Positions 34,734 through 43,643 of a stretch of DNA of 64,000 nucleotides are shown in pieces. Each line of letters opens with the position of its first letter. Position 1 is the first letter of the stretch. The notes under the pieces were generated by a model. That model did not search any database and had not been told where the DNA came from. It saw only the letters and a list, made by a program, of their open reading frames with translations. Where the stretch lies: NCBI RefSeq assembly GCF_002243515.1, contig NZ_CP022657.1:898001-962000 (forward strand), given 5' to 3'. The stretch is from Tumebacillus algifaecis. GTDB taxonomy: Bacteria; Bacillota; Bacilli; Tumebacillales; Tumebacillaceae. The translations under genes were made by a program, and so were the position numbers.

Positions 34734-36023
34734 ATGTATTCACTTGGTCAAAAAATTAAACAGATGCGCCTTCAAAAGCGCATGACCCAGATCGATCTAG
34801 CCAAAAAACTTTGCACCCCGAGCATGATTTCCCAAATTGAATCTGACCGTGCTCGACCCTCCTATAAAATCCTGCACGGCATCGCCGATAAACTCAATGT
34901 CCCGCTCGACCGTCTTTTAACAGATGTCGATCTCAACCAAGAATTTATCAGCACGTATAAGTTGGCCAAAGCGATGGTCTCAGGTCAGGAGTATTCGTCT
35001 GCCATCCCATACTTGGAACAACTGCTGTCCACCTCGCAATCCCAAATCTCGGAGACGGACATCATGTTAGAACTGGCAGAGTGCTATATCCATACCAAGC
35101 GCTACGAAGAGGCCGACACTCTGCTCAGCAGTGTGCTCGAAATCGCGTTTCTCCGCCAGGACAACCACCTTACCGCCTGTGTCTACAAAAGCCTGGGGAA
35201 GCTCGAACTTGGCCGCAAACGCTACCAACTCGCCGCCTTCCATTGGCACAAAGCATACGATGAATCGGAGAAGATGGAGGAGCCCGACATCTACTTCCAA
35301 GCGAGCATTCTCTACGACCTTGGTGATGCCTATTTCAAATCGGGCAAGCTGACCGACGCACTAGACTACTATGGCAGATCGTCCGCGCTGTACGATAAAA
35401 TGGATAGCCTGCAAGAGATGGGCAACGTCTATCTCAATCTGGGGATATCCTACCGCAAGCTCAACGACCTCGACAAAGCATCCGAATACTCCGAGAAAGC
35501 CATTCACATCTTCGAAGGGCTCAACAACATCGTCATGACCGTCAGACTGCAAGTCACCTGCGCCGTCCTCTACGGTCAAACGGGCCGAGAAGTGGAAGCG
35601 ATCTCCATGCTACAGCGTGCAATCGACAACCTACTCACCCTTGGCAAAAAAGAAGAAGCGGGCATGGCCTCCGTCGAACTCGCCGGGCTGCTCTTGGGAC
35701 AAGATGACCTCACATCCGCCGAAGAAGCCTGCTATCAAGCCCGCAAACTCCTTCCCGAACTCCATTTTTACCAAGCGCGTGTACATCGCCTGTATGGACG
35801 TATCGCCGTCCAACGCGGGCACCGCGAGGAAGCGATCCGCCGCTTCCAAAAGTCGGCCGACCGCTTTAAACATACAGATGAACTTGGCGAGTGGGGCGAT
35901 ACGATGAGTGAGCTTGCCGATCTGTATAAAAACGAAGGGGATTTGAAAACGGCGGTCGGTGTGATGCAAGAGATTCGCGGCTATACGAGACAAGTGATGT
36001 TGAAGCGAGGGATTGCGTTGTAA
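34734..36023 (+). CDS. XRE-TPR (RRNPP-like) regulator, no peptide gene
   Basis: 429 residues from ATG 34734, preceded by ACAGGAGTG. The helix-turn-helix (LGQKIKQMRLQKRMTQIDLAKKLCTPSMISQIESDRARPS) is closely similar to the divergent neighbour. About eight TPR units follow (for example ASILYDLGDAYFKSGKLTDALDYYGRSSALYDKM). A terminator follows directly at 36033, so no peptide gene is attached. It could share the neighbour's peptide or act on the McrBC-like operon downstream; both are inference. Confidence 0.87.
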   Translation: MYSLGQKIKQMRLQKRMTQIDLAKKLCTPSMISQIESDRARPSYKILHGIADKLNVPLDRLLTDVDLNQEFISTYKLAKAMVSGQEYSSAIPYLEQLLSTSQSQISETDIMLELAECYIHTKRYEEADTLLSSVLEIAFLRQDNHLTACVYKSLGKLELGRKRYQLAAFHWHKAYDESEKMEEPDIYFQASILYDLGDAYFKSGKLTDALDYYGRSSALYDKMDSLQEMGNVYLNLGISYRKLNDLDKASEYSEKAIHIFEGLNNIVMTVRLQVTCAVLYGQTGREVEAISMLQRAIDNLLTLGKKEEAGMASVELAGLLLGQDDLTSAEEACYQARKLLPELHFYQARVHRLYGRIAVQRGHREEAIRRFQKSADRFKHTDELGEWGDTMSELADLYKNEGDLKTAVGVMQEIRGYTRQVMLKRGIAL

Positions 36024-36032
36024 AATTCAGTG

Positions 36033-36062
36033 TAAGCCTGACAGTTCTTGTCAGGCTTTTTT
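36033..36062 (+). terminator. terminator after the XRE-TPR gene
   Basis: AGCCTGACA/TGTCAGGCT stem with loop GTTCT, then T6. Confidence 0.9.
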
Positions 36063-36110
36063 GTTATACTAATCTTAATCGCGATCAACAATGATGAAGG
36101 AGCAGAATAC

Positions 36111-36434
36111 ATGCCAACTTACAATAAACTTGTCCGCGACCGCATTCCTGAAATTATTGAAAAGAGTGGTCGTACCCCGATATATAGCGTTTTAGATGAA
36201 GAAGGCTACCTTAGCGAACTTCGACATAAACTCCAAGAGGAGATGCGAGAGTACCTTGCTACTGAAGAGGCGAGTGAAAGTGTTGAAGAATTGGCAGACC
36301 TTTTAGAGGTCATCTTTGCGTTAGGAAAAATTCATTCGGTATCTGAAGAAGACTTGTTAGCTGTCCGTGAGAAAAAGGCAGTAGAGCGTGGAGCATTTGA
36401 AAAAAGACTGTACTTAGAAAGGGTTGAGGAGTAG
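36111..36434 (+). CDS. MazG-like nucleoside triphosphate pyrophosphohydrolase
   Basis: 107 residues from ATG 36111 (AAGGAG nine bases upstream). NKLVRDRIPEIIEKSGR and the metal-binding helix EEMREYL...ESVEELADLLEVIFAL are typical of the small phosphoribosyl-ATP-PPase/MazG-like family that removes pyrophosphate from NTPs. The gene ends four bases before the McrB-like start, so it is the first gene of the restriction operon. MazG-type enzymes occur near defence loci, but the role here is inferred. Confidence 0.87.
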   Translation: MPTYNKLVRDRIPEIIEKSGRTPIYSVLDEEGYLSELRHKLQEEMREYLATEEASESVEELADLLEVIFALGKIHSVSEEDLLAVREKKAVERGAFEKRLYLERVEE

Positions 36435-36438
36435 GAGT

Positions 36439-38646
36439 ATGAGTTTGCCTGTCGTATTGCAAAATCTGTTCAAACAAAGAAACAAAACATACAAAATGGT
36501 TCTCATTTTGTCTTTGCTCAAGAATTTAAATTTATCTACAGGTATGGCCTCCTACTCGAAGGTAAGGGATAGTTTTGCATCATTTTATGCAGATCGAGAG
36601 GCTCAAGGTCTCCCTGTGGATGAACCTTTGAATGAGATGAAGAGTTGGGGAGAAGCAACGATTGGGCAACTCAATCTGGTTCTGGATTCCCCGATAAATG
36701 CATTAAAACGTGTACTTGATGTTGAGAGGGGTTCGGATATCATTCGCTTTCGTTCGGATGTTTGGGAGCAAATGAATCCTACAGTTACCGGAACACTTCG
36801 GATATTAGCAGAAGAGGAACTTGAACTTGACCTAACAAAAATGGAATCCTTTTTGCTCAATAAGCTCTTTGAAAAGGTTCTAAACGAGTATCCTTCCGCA
36901 AGAAAATCTGCGAGAGCCGGACATTCGATTGCAGATGTGATTACAAAACAGATTCCAACAAGATTACAAGACCTAAACTTTTTTAGATTTAATGAATGCA
37001 GAATTCAAGGATCAGCAGGAAGACCAGCTTGGGCAACTATGCCTTGGATCGCGATTATGGACACTCGTATCACTGAGACGACACAGCAAGGATACTACAT
37101 ATGCTATATCTTTTCAGCAGACATGGAATCTGTCTATTTGACGCTTAAGCACAGTGACCAGCCAATCAAAGAATTTGGCAAAGAGTTTGGACGAAATATT
37201 CTAAAGGAAGAAGTAAGAAATCTTCGTGACAAGATACATCTCGAAGGCTTTGAAAAAAGTGATCTTGTACATGCGGAAGAGAAGTATTCCGATTCCAACT
37301 ACCTAGTTGGCGTGATCGCACATAAACGCTATGACAAGGGACAAGTTCCAGAAGAAGATCAGATTAAGAAGGATCTATTCGAGCTAGTAAGGGTCTACAA
37401 AGAACTTGTTGACACAGATGCCCCTAGGTCAGAAAATATCCCGCCCGAACCAGAGTTACGAAGAGTTGATGATGAAGACATAAAGGGTATTCTTAGTAGC
37501 GTAAAACTGTTCATCAAGCAGCAGGGTTTTTCTTATCCAGACTATTTATTCGAGAATTTCTACCTTTCTTTGAAGTCCAAACCTTTCGTCATTCTTGCGG
37601 GAATCTCTGGCACAGGTAAGACAAAACTTGTGAAGCTCTTTGCAGAAGCATTGGGTGCAACTAAAGACAATGGACAATTTGAGTTGATCCCTGTACGCCC
37701 GGACTGGAGTGACCCATCGGATCTGATTGGGTATCGAGACTTATCTGGTAATTTTGTATCAGGGCGACTTACAGAAGTGCTGGAGAGAGCTTCTAAGCCT
37801 GAGAACCATGCAAAGCCCCACTTTATCTGCTTGGATGAAATGAATTTGGCGCGGGTAGAGCATTATTTCAGCGATCTTCTAAGTCTTATGGAAACAAAAG
37901 AGTGGATCGATGACGCGAACCAAGGGAAGCGTATCACAACTGGAAAAGTTGTCTCCTTGCCATGCGAAGAAGGGGAAGTTGATCTCTGCATCCCCGAAAA
38001 TGTTTACATCATCGGCACCGTCAATATGGACGAGACGACGCACCCGTTCAGTAAGAAAGTGCTCGACCGTGCTAACACGATTGAATTCAATCATATCGAT
38101 CTTACTGATATGTACAATCTAACCATTGAAAATAAAACAGGTGCAGAAGCTGTTCATGTTCACCAATCCTTCATTCGAAGTGATTACCTCAACATTAAAG
38201 ATGCTCAAGAGTATCATGCCAATCTTAGAGGTTACGTGGAACAACTCGCTAAGGTCAACAAAATACTTGAGCAGATTAACGCACATGTGGGGTATCGGAT
38301 TCGTGATTCGATTTGCTTCTATTTAATCTACAACAAGCGGTTTGATTTACTAGATCAACATGACGCTTTTGACATCCAACTTTGTCAGAAGATTCTTCCG
38401 CGGATACAGGGAAGTAGCGTCAGTGTGAGAAAAACTCTAGTCGATCTCCTCAAAATTGCAACATATCAGAATAACAATTTCAATTCAGATCAGTTGATGG
38501 ACGACAGCTCCGACCTCAATAAGCTTGTCTTCGGAACGGATGAAACTCGCTTTGACAACTGTCTCTATAAACGGAGTTCTGAAAAAATCGCATTCATGTT
38601 GCGGAGGTTAGAAGAGGATGGATTCACCTCGTTCTGGCTTGCCTAG
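36439..38646 (+). CDS. McrB-like AAA+ GTPase with N-terminal DUF3578-type domain
   Basis: The motor and sensor half of a type IV (modified-DNA) restriction system. 735 residues from ATG 36439 (GAGGAG seven bases upstream). Residues about 1-340 form an MrcB/DUF3578-type target-binding region. The AAA+ domain begins near 370: Walker A GISGTGKT (Lys394), Walker B FICLDEMN, and the IIGTVNMDETTHPFSKKVLDRA motif where McrB has N-T-A-D. It overlaps the McrC-like gene by 29 bp. Base composition here is lower in GC than the flanks, suggesting acquisition. Confidence 0.87.
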   Translation: MSLPVVLQNLFKQRNKTYKMVLILSLLKNLNLSTGMASYSKVRDSFASFYADREAQGLPVDEPLNEMKSWGEATIGQLNLVLDSPINALKRVLDVERGSDIIRFRSDVWEQMNPTVTGTLRILAEEELELDLTKMESFLLNKLFEKVLNEYPSARKSARAGHSIADVITKQIPTRLQDLNFFRFNECRIQGSAGRPAWATMPWIAIMDTRITETTQQGYYICYIFSADMESVYLTLKHSDQPIKEFGKEFGRNILKEEVRNLRDKIHLEGFEKSDLVHAEEKYSDSNYLVGVIAHKRYDKGQVPEEDQIKKDLFELVRVYKELVDTDAPRSENIPPEPELRRVDDEDIKGILSSVKLFIKQQGFSYPDYLFENFYLSLKSKPFVILAGISGTGKTKLVKLFAEALGATKDNGQFELIPVRPDWSDPSDLIGYRDLSGNFVSGRLTEVLERASKPENHAKPHFICLDEMNLARVEHYFSDLLSLMETKEWIDDANQGKRITTGKVVSLPCEEGEVDLCIPENVYIIGTVNMDETTHPFSKKVLDRANTIEFNHIDLTDMYNLTIENKTGAEAVHVHQSFIRSDYLNIKDAQEYHANLRGYVEQLAKVNKILEQINAHVGYRIRDSICFYLIYNKRFDLLDQHDAFDIQLCQKILPRIQGSSVSVRKTLVDLLKIATYQNNNFNSDQLMDDSSDLNKLVFGTDETRFDNCLYKRSSEKIAFMLRRLEEDGFTSFWLA

Positions 38647-40525
38647 ACAAGATGAAACCTTGTTGTTGGTCGAGACCAACCTGTTCAGTCTCTACTTAAT
38701 AGGAAAACCATTTCATCCCACCGTTGAAGCGTTGCAACTGCACCGAGAAGAAGATCATTGGGTGGAGGCAGCCTTGTCTGTAGTACCCATACCGGAGCGG
38801 ATCGAGATCGAGAAACAGCAAATTTATTCACCTGCAACTGGTCACCTAGAGGATATTGACTCCCAACGAGCGCTTCCGTGTTTCTTTGAGCATCAAGGGT
38901 ATGAACTCCTTATTGAAAAGAAGTTGGATGTGCCTCTTGAGTTCTTTCACCAAGACCAAGCGCTGCGACAAGTAGTCAAGCCACGTGGGAAGATGATTCT
39001 CTCTGGCGTGCTCAACTTTCGAAATGAGGTAGGGTACACCGACTTTGAAGTTCGTCTTGCAGGGGAGACCTTATTAAAAGTCCAACTCGAAATCTTTCCC
39101 TCCAAGATGGACTACAAAAAAGACTACGAAACCATCCGTGAAGATGTGAATCGTCAAGTGCACAATCTCGCGTTTGACTTCATGCGAAAAACGTACAGTA
39201 CAACTGGCATTCGAGATACGCAAAGCCAAAGCCTAACCGAGTTTTTCTCACTTCTTCGACCTCATTTTGATGAGTTGGTCCGAGCGGTTGAGCGAGTAAA
39301 GAAGATGCCTCACCATCGGTTGGAAAAGGAAAATCGAGTGGTTTCCGCAAACAAGGTCAAACGTGCAGGGAAAGAGAACATCTCCTACCTATCAAAGCGC
39401 CCGCATCTTCTCTCCAAGGATGCACAAGGGGTACTTAAGATCGGAGCAGACAGTTACCATCCTGCCAAAATGATCGAGACAAGACGCCGAATCGACTACG
39501 ATACTGTTGAAAACCGATTTGTGCGTTGGGCGTTGACGAGAATTGCTGATCGTTTGAAAGAGCTTCGCAAAGGAGTATCAGGCAGTAGTTACAACCGCCG
39601 TGGTAATGCCCTTTCGCCAACTCAAAAAGACAAACTCGGGCTGATCGACCGCTTCCACGAGCAGTTACAACGCCTGCTCCGACACGACTTTTTGCAAGAA
39701 GTTGGAGAGATGCGGCAAATGTCACTCACACTCGTCCTGCAAATGGCACCGGGGTATCGCGATGTGTATCGACTCTATTTGTTGTTGATGAAAGGACTCA
39801 CTCTGCAAGGTGACTTCTACCAAATGTCTCTCAAGGATGTGGCCCAACTATACGAGTACTGGTGCTTCCTGAAGATTCATGATTTGTTGAAAACGAAGTA
39901 CACTCTCGTCTCACAAAACATCTTGCGAGTGGATCGCAGAGGCGTTTTTGTCCGCTTGGACAAAAAGCGAAGCGCAAGCGTCACCTACCTAAATACTCAG
40001 AACGGGGAAAAGTTCACACTGTTTTACAACGCATTACCGCAGGGGGACATCTCTCGCAACCACCCGACATTATCCCAGAGACCCGATAACGTATTTGCAC
40101 TAAAAAAACACAATTCACCGATCGAGTATAAATATGTCTTTGACGCAAAATATCGCCTGAACCCAGCCTACAACGGAACCGACTACCAAAGATGGTATAC
40201 AACACCTGGGCCGGAGGAGGATGACATCAACACGATGCACCGATACCGAGATGCGATCATGAGTGTAGAAGATGGAGTCTTTGAACGGAGCACATTCGGC
40301 GCCTATGTCTTATTCCCGTATCATAACGAAGTGGAATTTGCAGAGCACCATTTTTACAAAAGCATCAAAAAGGTGAACATCGGTGCAATTCCATTCCTGC
40401 CAAACTCAACCGAACTGATGGAAAAATTCTTGGACGAATTAATTAATGACACACCGGACCAAGCATTCGAACGTTCGGTCTCACAGCGTGGAAGTTCAGC
40501 TTACTACGCCAACAAACTCACATAA
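38618..40525 (+). CDS. McrC-like nuclease subunit (DUF2357 plus PD-(D/E)XK)
   Basis: A 635-residue partner of the upstream McrB-like GTPase. The N-terminal two thirds are of DUF2357 type (YTDFEVRLAGETLLKVQLEIFPSK; YEYWCFLKIHDLL). The C-terminal nuclease has R-P-D (Asp489) and YVFDAKYRL (Asp508, Lys510), the PD-(D/E)XK core. The start lies inside the McrB-like gene. The two probably form a GTP-driven complex cutting modified foreign DNA. No methyltransferase is adjacent, as expected for type IV. Confidence 0.85.
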   Translation: MDSPRSGLPRQDETLLLVETNLFSLYLIGKPFHPTVEALQLHREEDHWVEAALSVVPIPERIEIEKQQIYSPATGHLEDIDSQRALPCFFEHQGYELLIEKKLDVPLEFFHQDQALRQVVKPRGKMILSGVLNFRNEVGYTDFEVRLAGETLLKVQLEIFPSKMDYKKDYETIREDVNRQVHNLAFDFMRKTYSTTGIRDTQSQSLTEFFSLLRPHFDELVRAVERVKKMPHHRLEKENRVVSANKVKRAGKENISYLSKRPHLLSKDAQGVLKIGADSYHPAKMIETRRRIDYDTVENRFVRWALTRIADRLKELRKGVSGSSYNRRGNALSPTQKDKLGLIDRFHEQLQRLLRHDFLQEVGEMRQMSLTLVLQMAPGYRDVYRLYLLLMKGLTLQGDFYQMSLKDVAQLYEYWCFLKIHDLLKTKYTLVSQNILRVDRRGVFVRLDKKRSASVTYLNTQNGEKFTLFYNALPQGDISRNHPTLSQRPDNVFALKKHNSPIEYKYVFDAKYRLNPAYNGTDYQRWYTTPGPEEDDINTMHRYRDAIMSVEDGVFERSTFGAYVLFPYHNEVEFAEHHFYKSIKKVNIGAIPFLPNSTELMEKFLDELINDTPDQAFERSVSQRGSSAYYANKLT

Positions 40526-40602
40526 CAAGAGCCCCCTTCCAAACACCCAACCTCCTCCCAACACATACACTACAAGGACAGATGAACTGGGGAGGTAATC
40601 CA

Positions 40603-40905
40603 GTGGATTATACAGTGCAGCCGGGGGATTCTTTGTTTGCGATCGCGTCGCGGTTTGGGGTGCCGGTGGAGACTCTATTGTCGGTAAACCGCATCCCCGA
40701 CCCGTTGCGACTGTTCGTGGGGCAACACCTTTTCATCCCGCTGGGCCACAAAGTTCCCGTTTCGGCGCCAGGGCCGGGGTTTCCACCGCCGCGACCTGGT
40801 ACCGAGCTTGGGGAGCGCGTGGAAAAGTTGGAGCGACAAGTGGAGCGCCAGAAGCGGGAGATCAAGAAACTGGAGCGTCGCGTTCGTCGCTTGAAACGTC
40901 CGTAA
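40603..40905 (+). CDS. LysM-domain protein with coiled-coil tail
   Basis: 100 residues from GTG 40603, because GGGGAGG lies six to seven bases before it; an ATG at 40582 overlaps that site. One LysM motif (YTVQPGDSLFAIASRFGVPVETLLSVNRIPDPLRLFVGQHLFIP, residues 2-46) binds peptidoglycan or spore glycan. A proline linker and a charged heptad coiled coil (residues 67-98) follow. No signal peptide, as in spore-associated LysM proteins such as SafA-like factors. Confidence 0.85.
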   Translation: MDYTVQPGDSLFAIASRFGVPVETLLSVNRIPDPLRLFVGQHLFIPLGHKVPVSAPGPGFPPPRPGTELGERVEKLERQVERQKREIKKLERRVRRLKRP

Positions 40906-40915
40906 GACTGCAAAG

Positions 40916-40939
40916 CCGAGCTGGATCAGCTCGGTTTTT
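40916..40939 (+). terminator. terminator after the LysM gene
   Basis: CCGAGCTG-GAT-CAGCTCGG followed by TTTTT. Confidence 0.9.
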
Positions 40940-41057
40940 CTGATTGGAAACGCAGCCCCCTCATGGACGGCAAGGAGACTCGATTGACTGTATCGAATTT
41001 TCTGCTAGAATTTCAGTCAATATCGTAGACTCGAATGGTAAAGCTTGGAGGATCGAG

Positions 41058-41588
41058 ATGGGGCAGAAATGGGTTCCGATCATTGGGATTGTGCTTGTGT
41101 TGGGTTTGTCCGTTCTGTTTGGTTCGTTGTTCAGTGGGACTTCTTCGCCTGCTCCCACGTCTACACCAGTTACGCCAGAGCAAGAGATGATCGATGATAC
41201 TGAGGGTGTAAAACTGGTCGGTCTAAAGGCGAGGCTCGGGGAATTGAGAGTGAAAGCAGATGAAGAGGAGCTTCTGCGTGGCGTGGAGTATGAGTTTACG
41301 ATTCTGGTGCCAAGTAAACTCGCCGTTCCAAAGTGGTTGTCTCGCATGGAAGTAGAGGTGGCTTTCTCCGGGAAAACAAGCGAAATCGTCGGCATCAATA
41401 GCAGACGGGAGAAGTTGCAAACGGTGCAAGTAGTTGGAAAGGATGGCACCTTGTTCGACCTGCAGGTCGCATCTGTCTATGGCTCAAGCTATACGGACGC
41501 CGATCTTGAGTATGCGATGGCCCATCGCGATAAAGAGGTGCTTGTCAGTCTGTACGTGGATGGGAAAAAGGTGAAACAGCTACAGTGA
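41058..41588 (+). CDS. membrane-anchored protein of unknown function
   Basis: 176 residues from ATG 41058 (GGAGG before it). One N-terminal membrane segment (WVPIIGIVLVLGLSVLFGSLF) is followed by a Ser/Thr/Pro linker and an outside domain of about 120 residues with no recognised family. Its last ten codons and the terminator are repeated at 42144. Confidence 0.7.
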   Translation: MGQKWVPIIGIVLVLGLSVLFGSLFSGTSSPAPTSTPVTPEQEMIDDTEGVKLVGLKARLGELRVKADEEELLRGVEYEFTILVPSKLAVPKWLSRMEVEVAFSGKTSEIVGINSRREKLQTVQVVGKDGTLFDLQVASVYGSSYTDADLEYAMAHRDKEVLVSLYVDGKKVKQLQ

Positions 41589-41686
41589 GCAAATAGCGAC
41601 CCGAGGTGCCAGCAGCGCACGCGGGTCGCTTTTTTAGCGCTCGAACACATACAGTTTTCCATTCTGCGGTGTGCCGAGTTTGGGGC
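41549..41686. repeat. direct repeat, copy 1 (gene end, terminator, phosphatase-gene end)
   Basis: 138 bp matching 42144-42278 at roughly 90% identity. Copy 1 contains the end of the membrane-protein gene on the plus strand, a shared terminator, and on the minus strand a truncated 3' end of the histidine-phosphatase gene (codons for TPQNGKLYVFER). Confidence 0.9.
41597..41637. terminator. bidirectional terminator, copy 1
   Basis: GCGACCCG...CGGGTCGC then TTTTTT. Confidence 0.85.
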
Positions 41687-41768
41687 ACTTGCCGTGCTCT
41701 TCTTCAATCGCTTCGATAGATTTATTGTATAGGACAAGATGTCGATTCTCAATTTCAATTTAGGGGCT

Positions 41769-41963
41769 TCATAGGATTTTCTTTCTTTTCTTGCGGACCC
41801 ATCGAATAAGTAGTTCTATTATCACAACAATCGTGAAGCAGTAAAAAACATTGGATAGCAAAGCAACTAATATGGATGGAGAAGCTTGTGGTGAAATGTT
41901 CAAAGAAAATAGTAAAAACATCAGAATAAATACTAGAATTGGACGGATCACATTAGTTTTCAA
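41769..41963 (-). CDS. small two-pass membrane protein (64 aa)
   Basis: TTG start at 41963, six bases after GAGGTG (GTG 41972 sits on the ribosome site). Two hydrophobic segments (IRPILVFILMFLLFSLNI and SNVFYCFTIVVIIELLI) precede a basic tail WVRKKRKKIL. No family recognised. It lies in an AT-rich insert (about 41690-42143) bracketed by the two direct repeats. Confidence 0.6.
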   Translation of the reverse strand: MKTNVIRPILVFILMFLLFSLNISPQASPSILVALLSNVFYCFTIVVIIELLIRWVRKKRKKIL

Positions 41964-42143
41964 GTCGGCCACCTCTTTTAGAAAAAATTGTAACTATCTT
42001 ACTTATGGTCGTCAAGTTTAACAATCGAAATATATAACTTAAAAATTATTATTTTATTTACATACATAGAGGTTTTCGAATAGAATGAAATCACTTTAAT
42101 GGTGGGTATGTCAGTTTATGGACATTATAGGACGACAGTAACA

Positions 42144-42278
42144 TCTGTACGTGGATGGGAAAAAGGTGAAACAGCTAAAGTGAGCAAAAAGCGACCCAGG
42201 GTGCCAGCGCACACGGGTCGCTTTTTTAGCGCTCGAACACGTACAGTTTCCCATTCTGCGGCGTGCCGAGCTTGGGGC
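42144..42278. repeat. direct repeat, copy 2
   Basis: Repeats 41549-41686. Here the phosphatase gene is complete while the membrane-protein end is only a fragment. Confidence 0.9.
42188..42231. terminator. bidirectional terminator, copy 2
   Basis: AAGCGACCC...GGGTCGCTT then a T run; it ends the histidine-phosphatase gene. Confidence 0.85.
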
Positions 42279-42762
42279 CGCTGAAGCCGCGCTTGCGCAG
42301 TTCTTTTTGCATGAACATCATGCAAGCGGCGTGGCTGACGATGAGCACGTCCTCGTCGCCTTGCTCGATGATGTGGTCCAGCACTCCCGCGAGCCGCGCT
42401 TCAATCTCGGTGCGGAGCTCCGGCTGTGATTTGTGATTGAGCAGCCAGGCGACGCGGACGAGGAGGCCCCACATCATGAACGGGAGCTTGATGTTCCGTG
42501 TGGTGACCGGGTTGGGGCGCACTTCGCGCAGCCCGGCCAGTTTGGTGATCGGGCCGTCATAGATGATCTCAGCTGTCTGCGCGGCCCGCGGGAGATCGCT
42601 TGCGTAACAGTGTCCCCAATCGATGCCGCCGAGGTCGGCAGGGGCAGGGTCGATGTCTGTAAACTCGTACTCGTCCAGCCACTTTGTCACTTCGCTCGGG
42701 GTGACCAGTTGGGTCGGGTATTCTTTTTTCACTCGAAAGTGTCGGACCAATCCGATCTTCAT
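42226..42762 (-). CDS. histidine phosphatase family protein
   Basis: 178 residues from ATG 42762, preceded by GGAAGGTGGAG. IGLVRHFRV carries the family His (R-H, usually R-H-G), and a second catalytic-type His is in VLIVSHAACMMF. The CYASDLPRAAQTAEII block supplies the phosphate-binding arginine. The usual glycine after R-H is Phe here. It may act as a phosphatase on a small molecule; substrate unknown. Its 3' end is duplicated at 41640-41686. Confidence 0.85.
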   Translation of the reverse strand: MKIGLVRHFRVKKEYPTQLVTPSEVTKWLDEYEFTDIDPAPADLGGIDWGHCYASDLPRAAQTAEIIYDGPITKLAGLREVRPNPVTTRNIKLPFMMWGLLVRVAWLLNHKSQPELRTEIEARLAGVLDHIIEQGDEDVLIVSHAACMMFMQKELRKRGFSGPKLGTPQNGKLYVFER

Positions 42763-42859
42763 CGTGTCTCCACCTTCCAATCTATCGCTGTAGTAATTGG
42801 AGATTATTATAATAATTTCCAGTCCTTTTGCATAGTTTTTTGCAAAGGGGTGGTAGCAT

Positions 42860-43159
42860 GTGATCGACGGGATGATTCGGAATGCGGGGCGCTATGGGCT
42901 CCCGCTTCAATTGATGAAGATCGTACAGGAGCCACAAACGGAGGCGCCGCAAACGTCAGAACCGCTGATCCGTGCGGTGGAAAAAGTCAACCGTTCGGTT
43001 CCGCCTCGCGCCTCAGCGGTGCCGCGGGAGGAATGGGTGCTATACGCGGAGTTGCGAGTGCAGATGAAGCGGTTGCGGTGTCCCGATCAACGTCGCTCGT
43101 ATTCGCATCGGACAGAAGGGGGAGTCACTTCTGCTCGCCATGTGGATGAGAAGGTGTAA
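42860..43159 (+). CDS. hypothetical protein (99 aa)
   Basis: GTG start after AAAGGGGTGG. Polar, proline- and arginine-rich, no membrane segment. TATAAT-like sequence near 42805-42815 could be its promoter. Codon use is like the neighbours, but no family is recognised and the last 40 residues are low-confidence. Confidence 0.4.
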   Translation: MIDGMIRNAGRYGLPLQLMKIVQEPQTEAPQTSEPLIRAVEKVNRSVPPRASAVPREEWVLYAELRVQMKRLRCPDQRRSYSHRTEGGVTSARHVDEKV

Positions 43160-43189
43160 AAGGGCCCTGCCATTGATTGGCGGGCCCTG
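43158..43189 (-). terminator. terminator of the ars operon
   Basis: On the minus strand AGGGCCC...GGGCCCT then TTTT, about 12 bp after arsC. Confidence 0.7.
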
Positions 43190-43201
43190 AACAGGATCAA
43201 A

Positions 43202-43630
43202 CTAGCTAGTAAGTTCGGTGACAAACGCTTGGATGCGCGCTCCGATCTGATCGCGGATTTCTTGGAATTTTGCCCAGACTGCTTCGTCCGTTCCGGTCGC
43301 TTGGGCCGGGTCTTCAAACCCCCAGTGCAGGCGTTTGACATGGGGCGGGGTGATCGGGCACTTGTCGTTGGCGTCGCCGCAGAGTGTGATGACGTAGTCG
43401 GCGCGGTTGAGAAGATCAGGATCGATCTTGTCGGACGTTTGGCCGGAGATGTCGATGTTGATTTCTGCCATCGCGCGCACCGCTTTCGGGTTGAGACCGT
43501 GTGTTTCGATGCCTGCGCTGTAGACTTCAACGTTGTCGCCACCGTAGTATTTGCCGTACCCTTCCGCGATTTGACTGCGGCAGGAGTTGCCCGTGCAGAG
43601 GAAGTAGATCAGCAGTTTTTGGTCAGTCAT
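43202..43630 (-). CDS. arsC: thioredoxin-linked arsenate reductase
   Basis: Reduces arsenate to arsenite. 142 residues of the low-molecular-weight phosphatase fold: P-loop C12-T-G-N-S-C-R and relay cysteines 84 and 91 ([12 protein letters not shown]), as in the Bacillus/Staphylococcus pI258 type. It is the last gene of the ars operon, 14 bp after arsB. Confidence 0.94.
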   Translation of the reverse strand: MTDQKLLIYFLCTGNSCRSQIAEGYGKYYGGDNVEVYSAGIETHGLNPKAVRAMAEINIDISGQTSDKIDPDLLNRADYVITLCGDANDKCPITPPHVKRLHWGFEDPAQATGTDEAVWAKFQEIRDQIGARIQAFVTELTS

Positions 43631-43643
43631 GTTGGGTGCCTCC

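Noticed and set aside
42099-42284. 61-residue plus-strand ORF in the repeat copy
   Set aside because: Runs through the terminator and antisense to the phosphatase gene.
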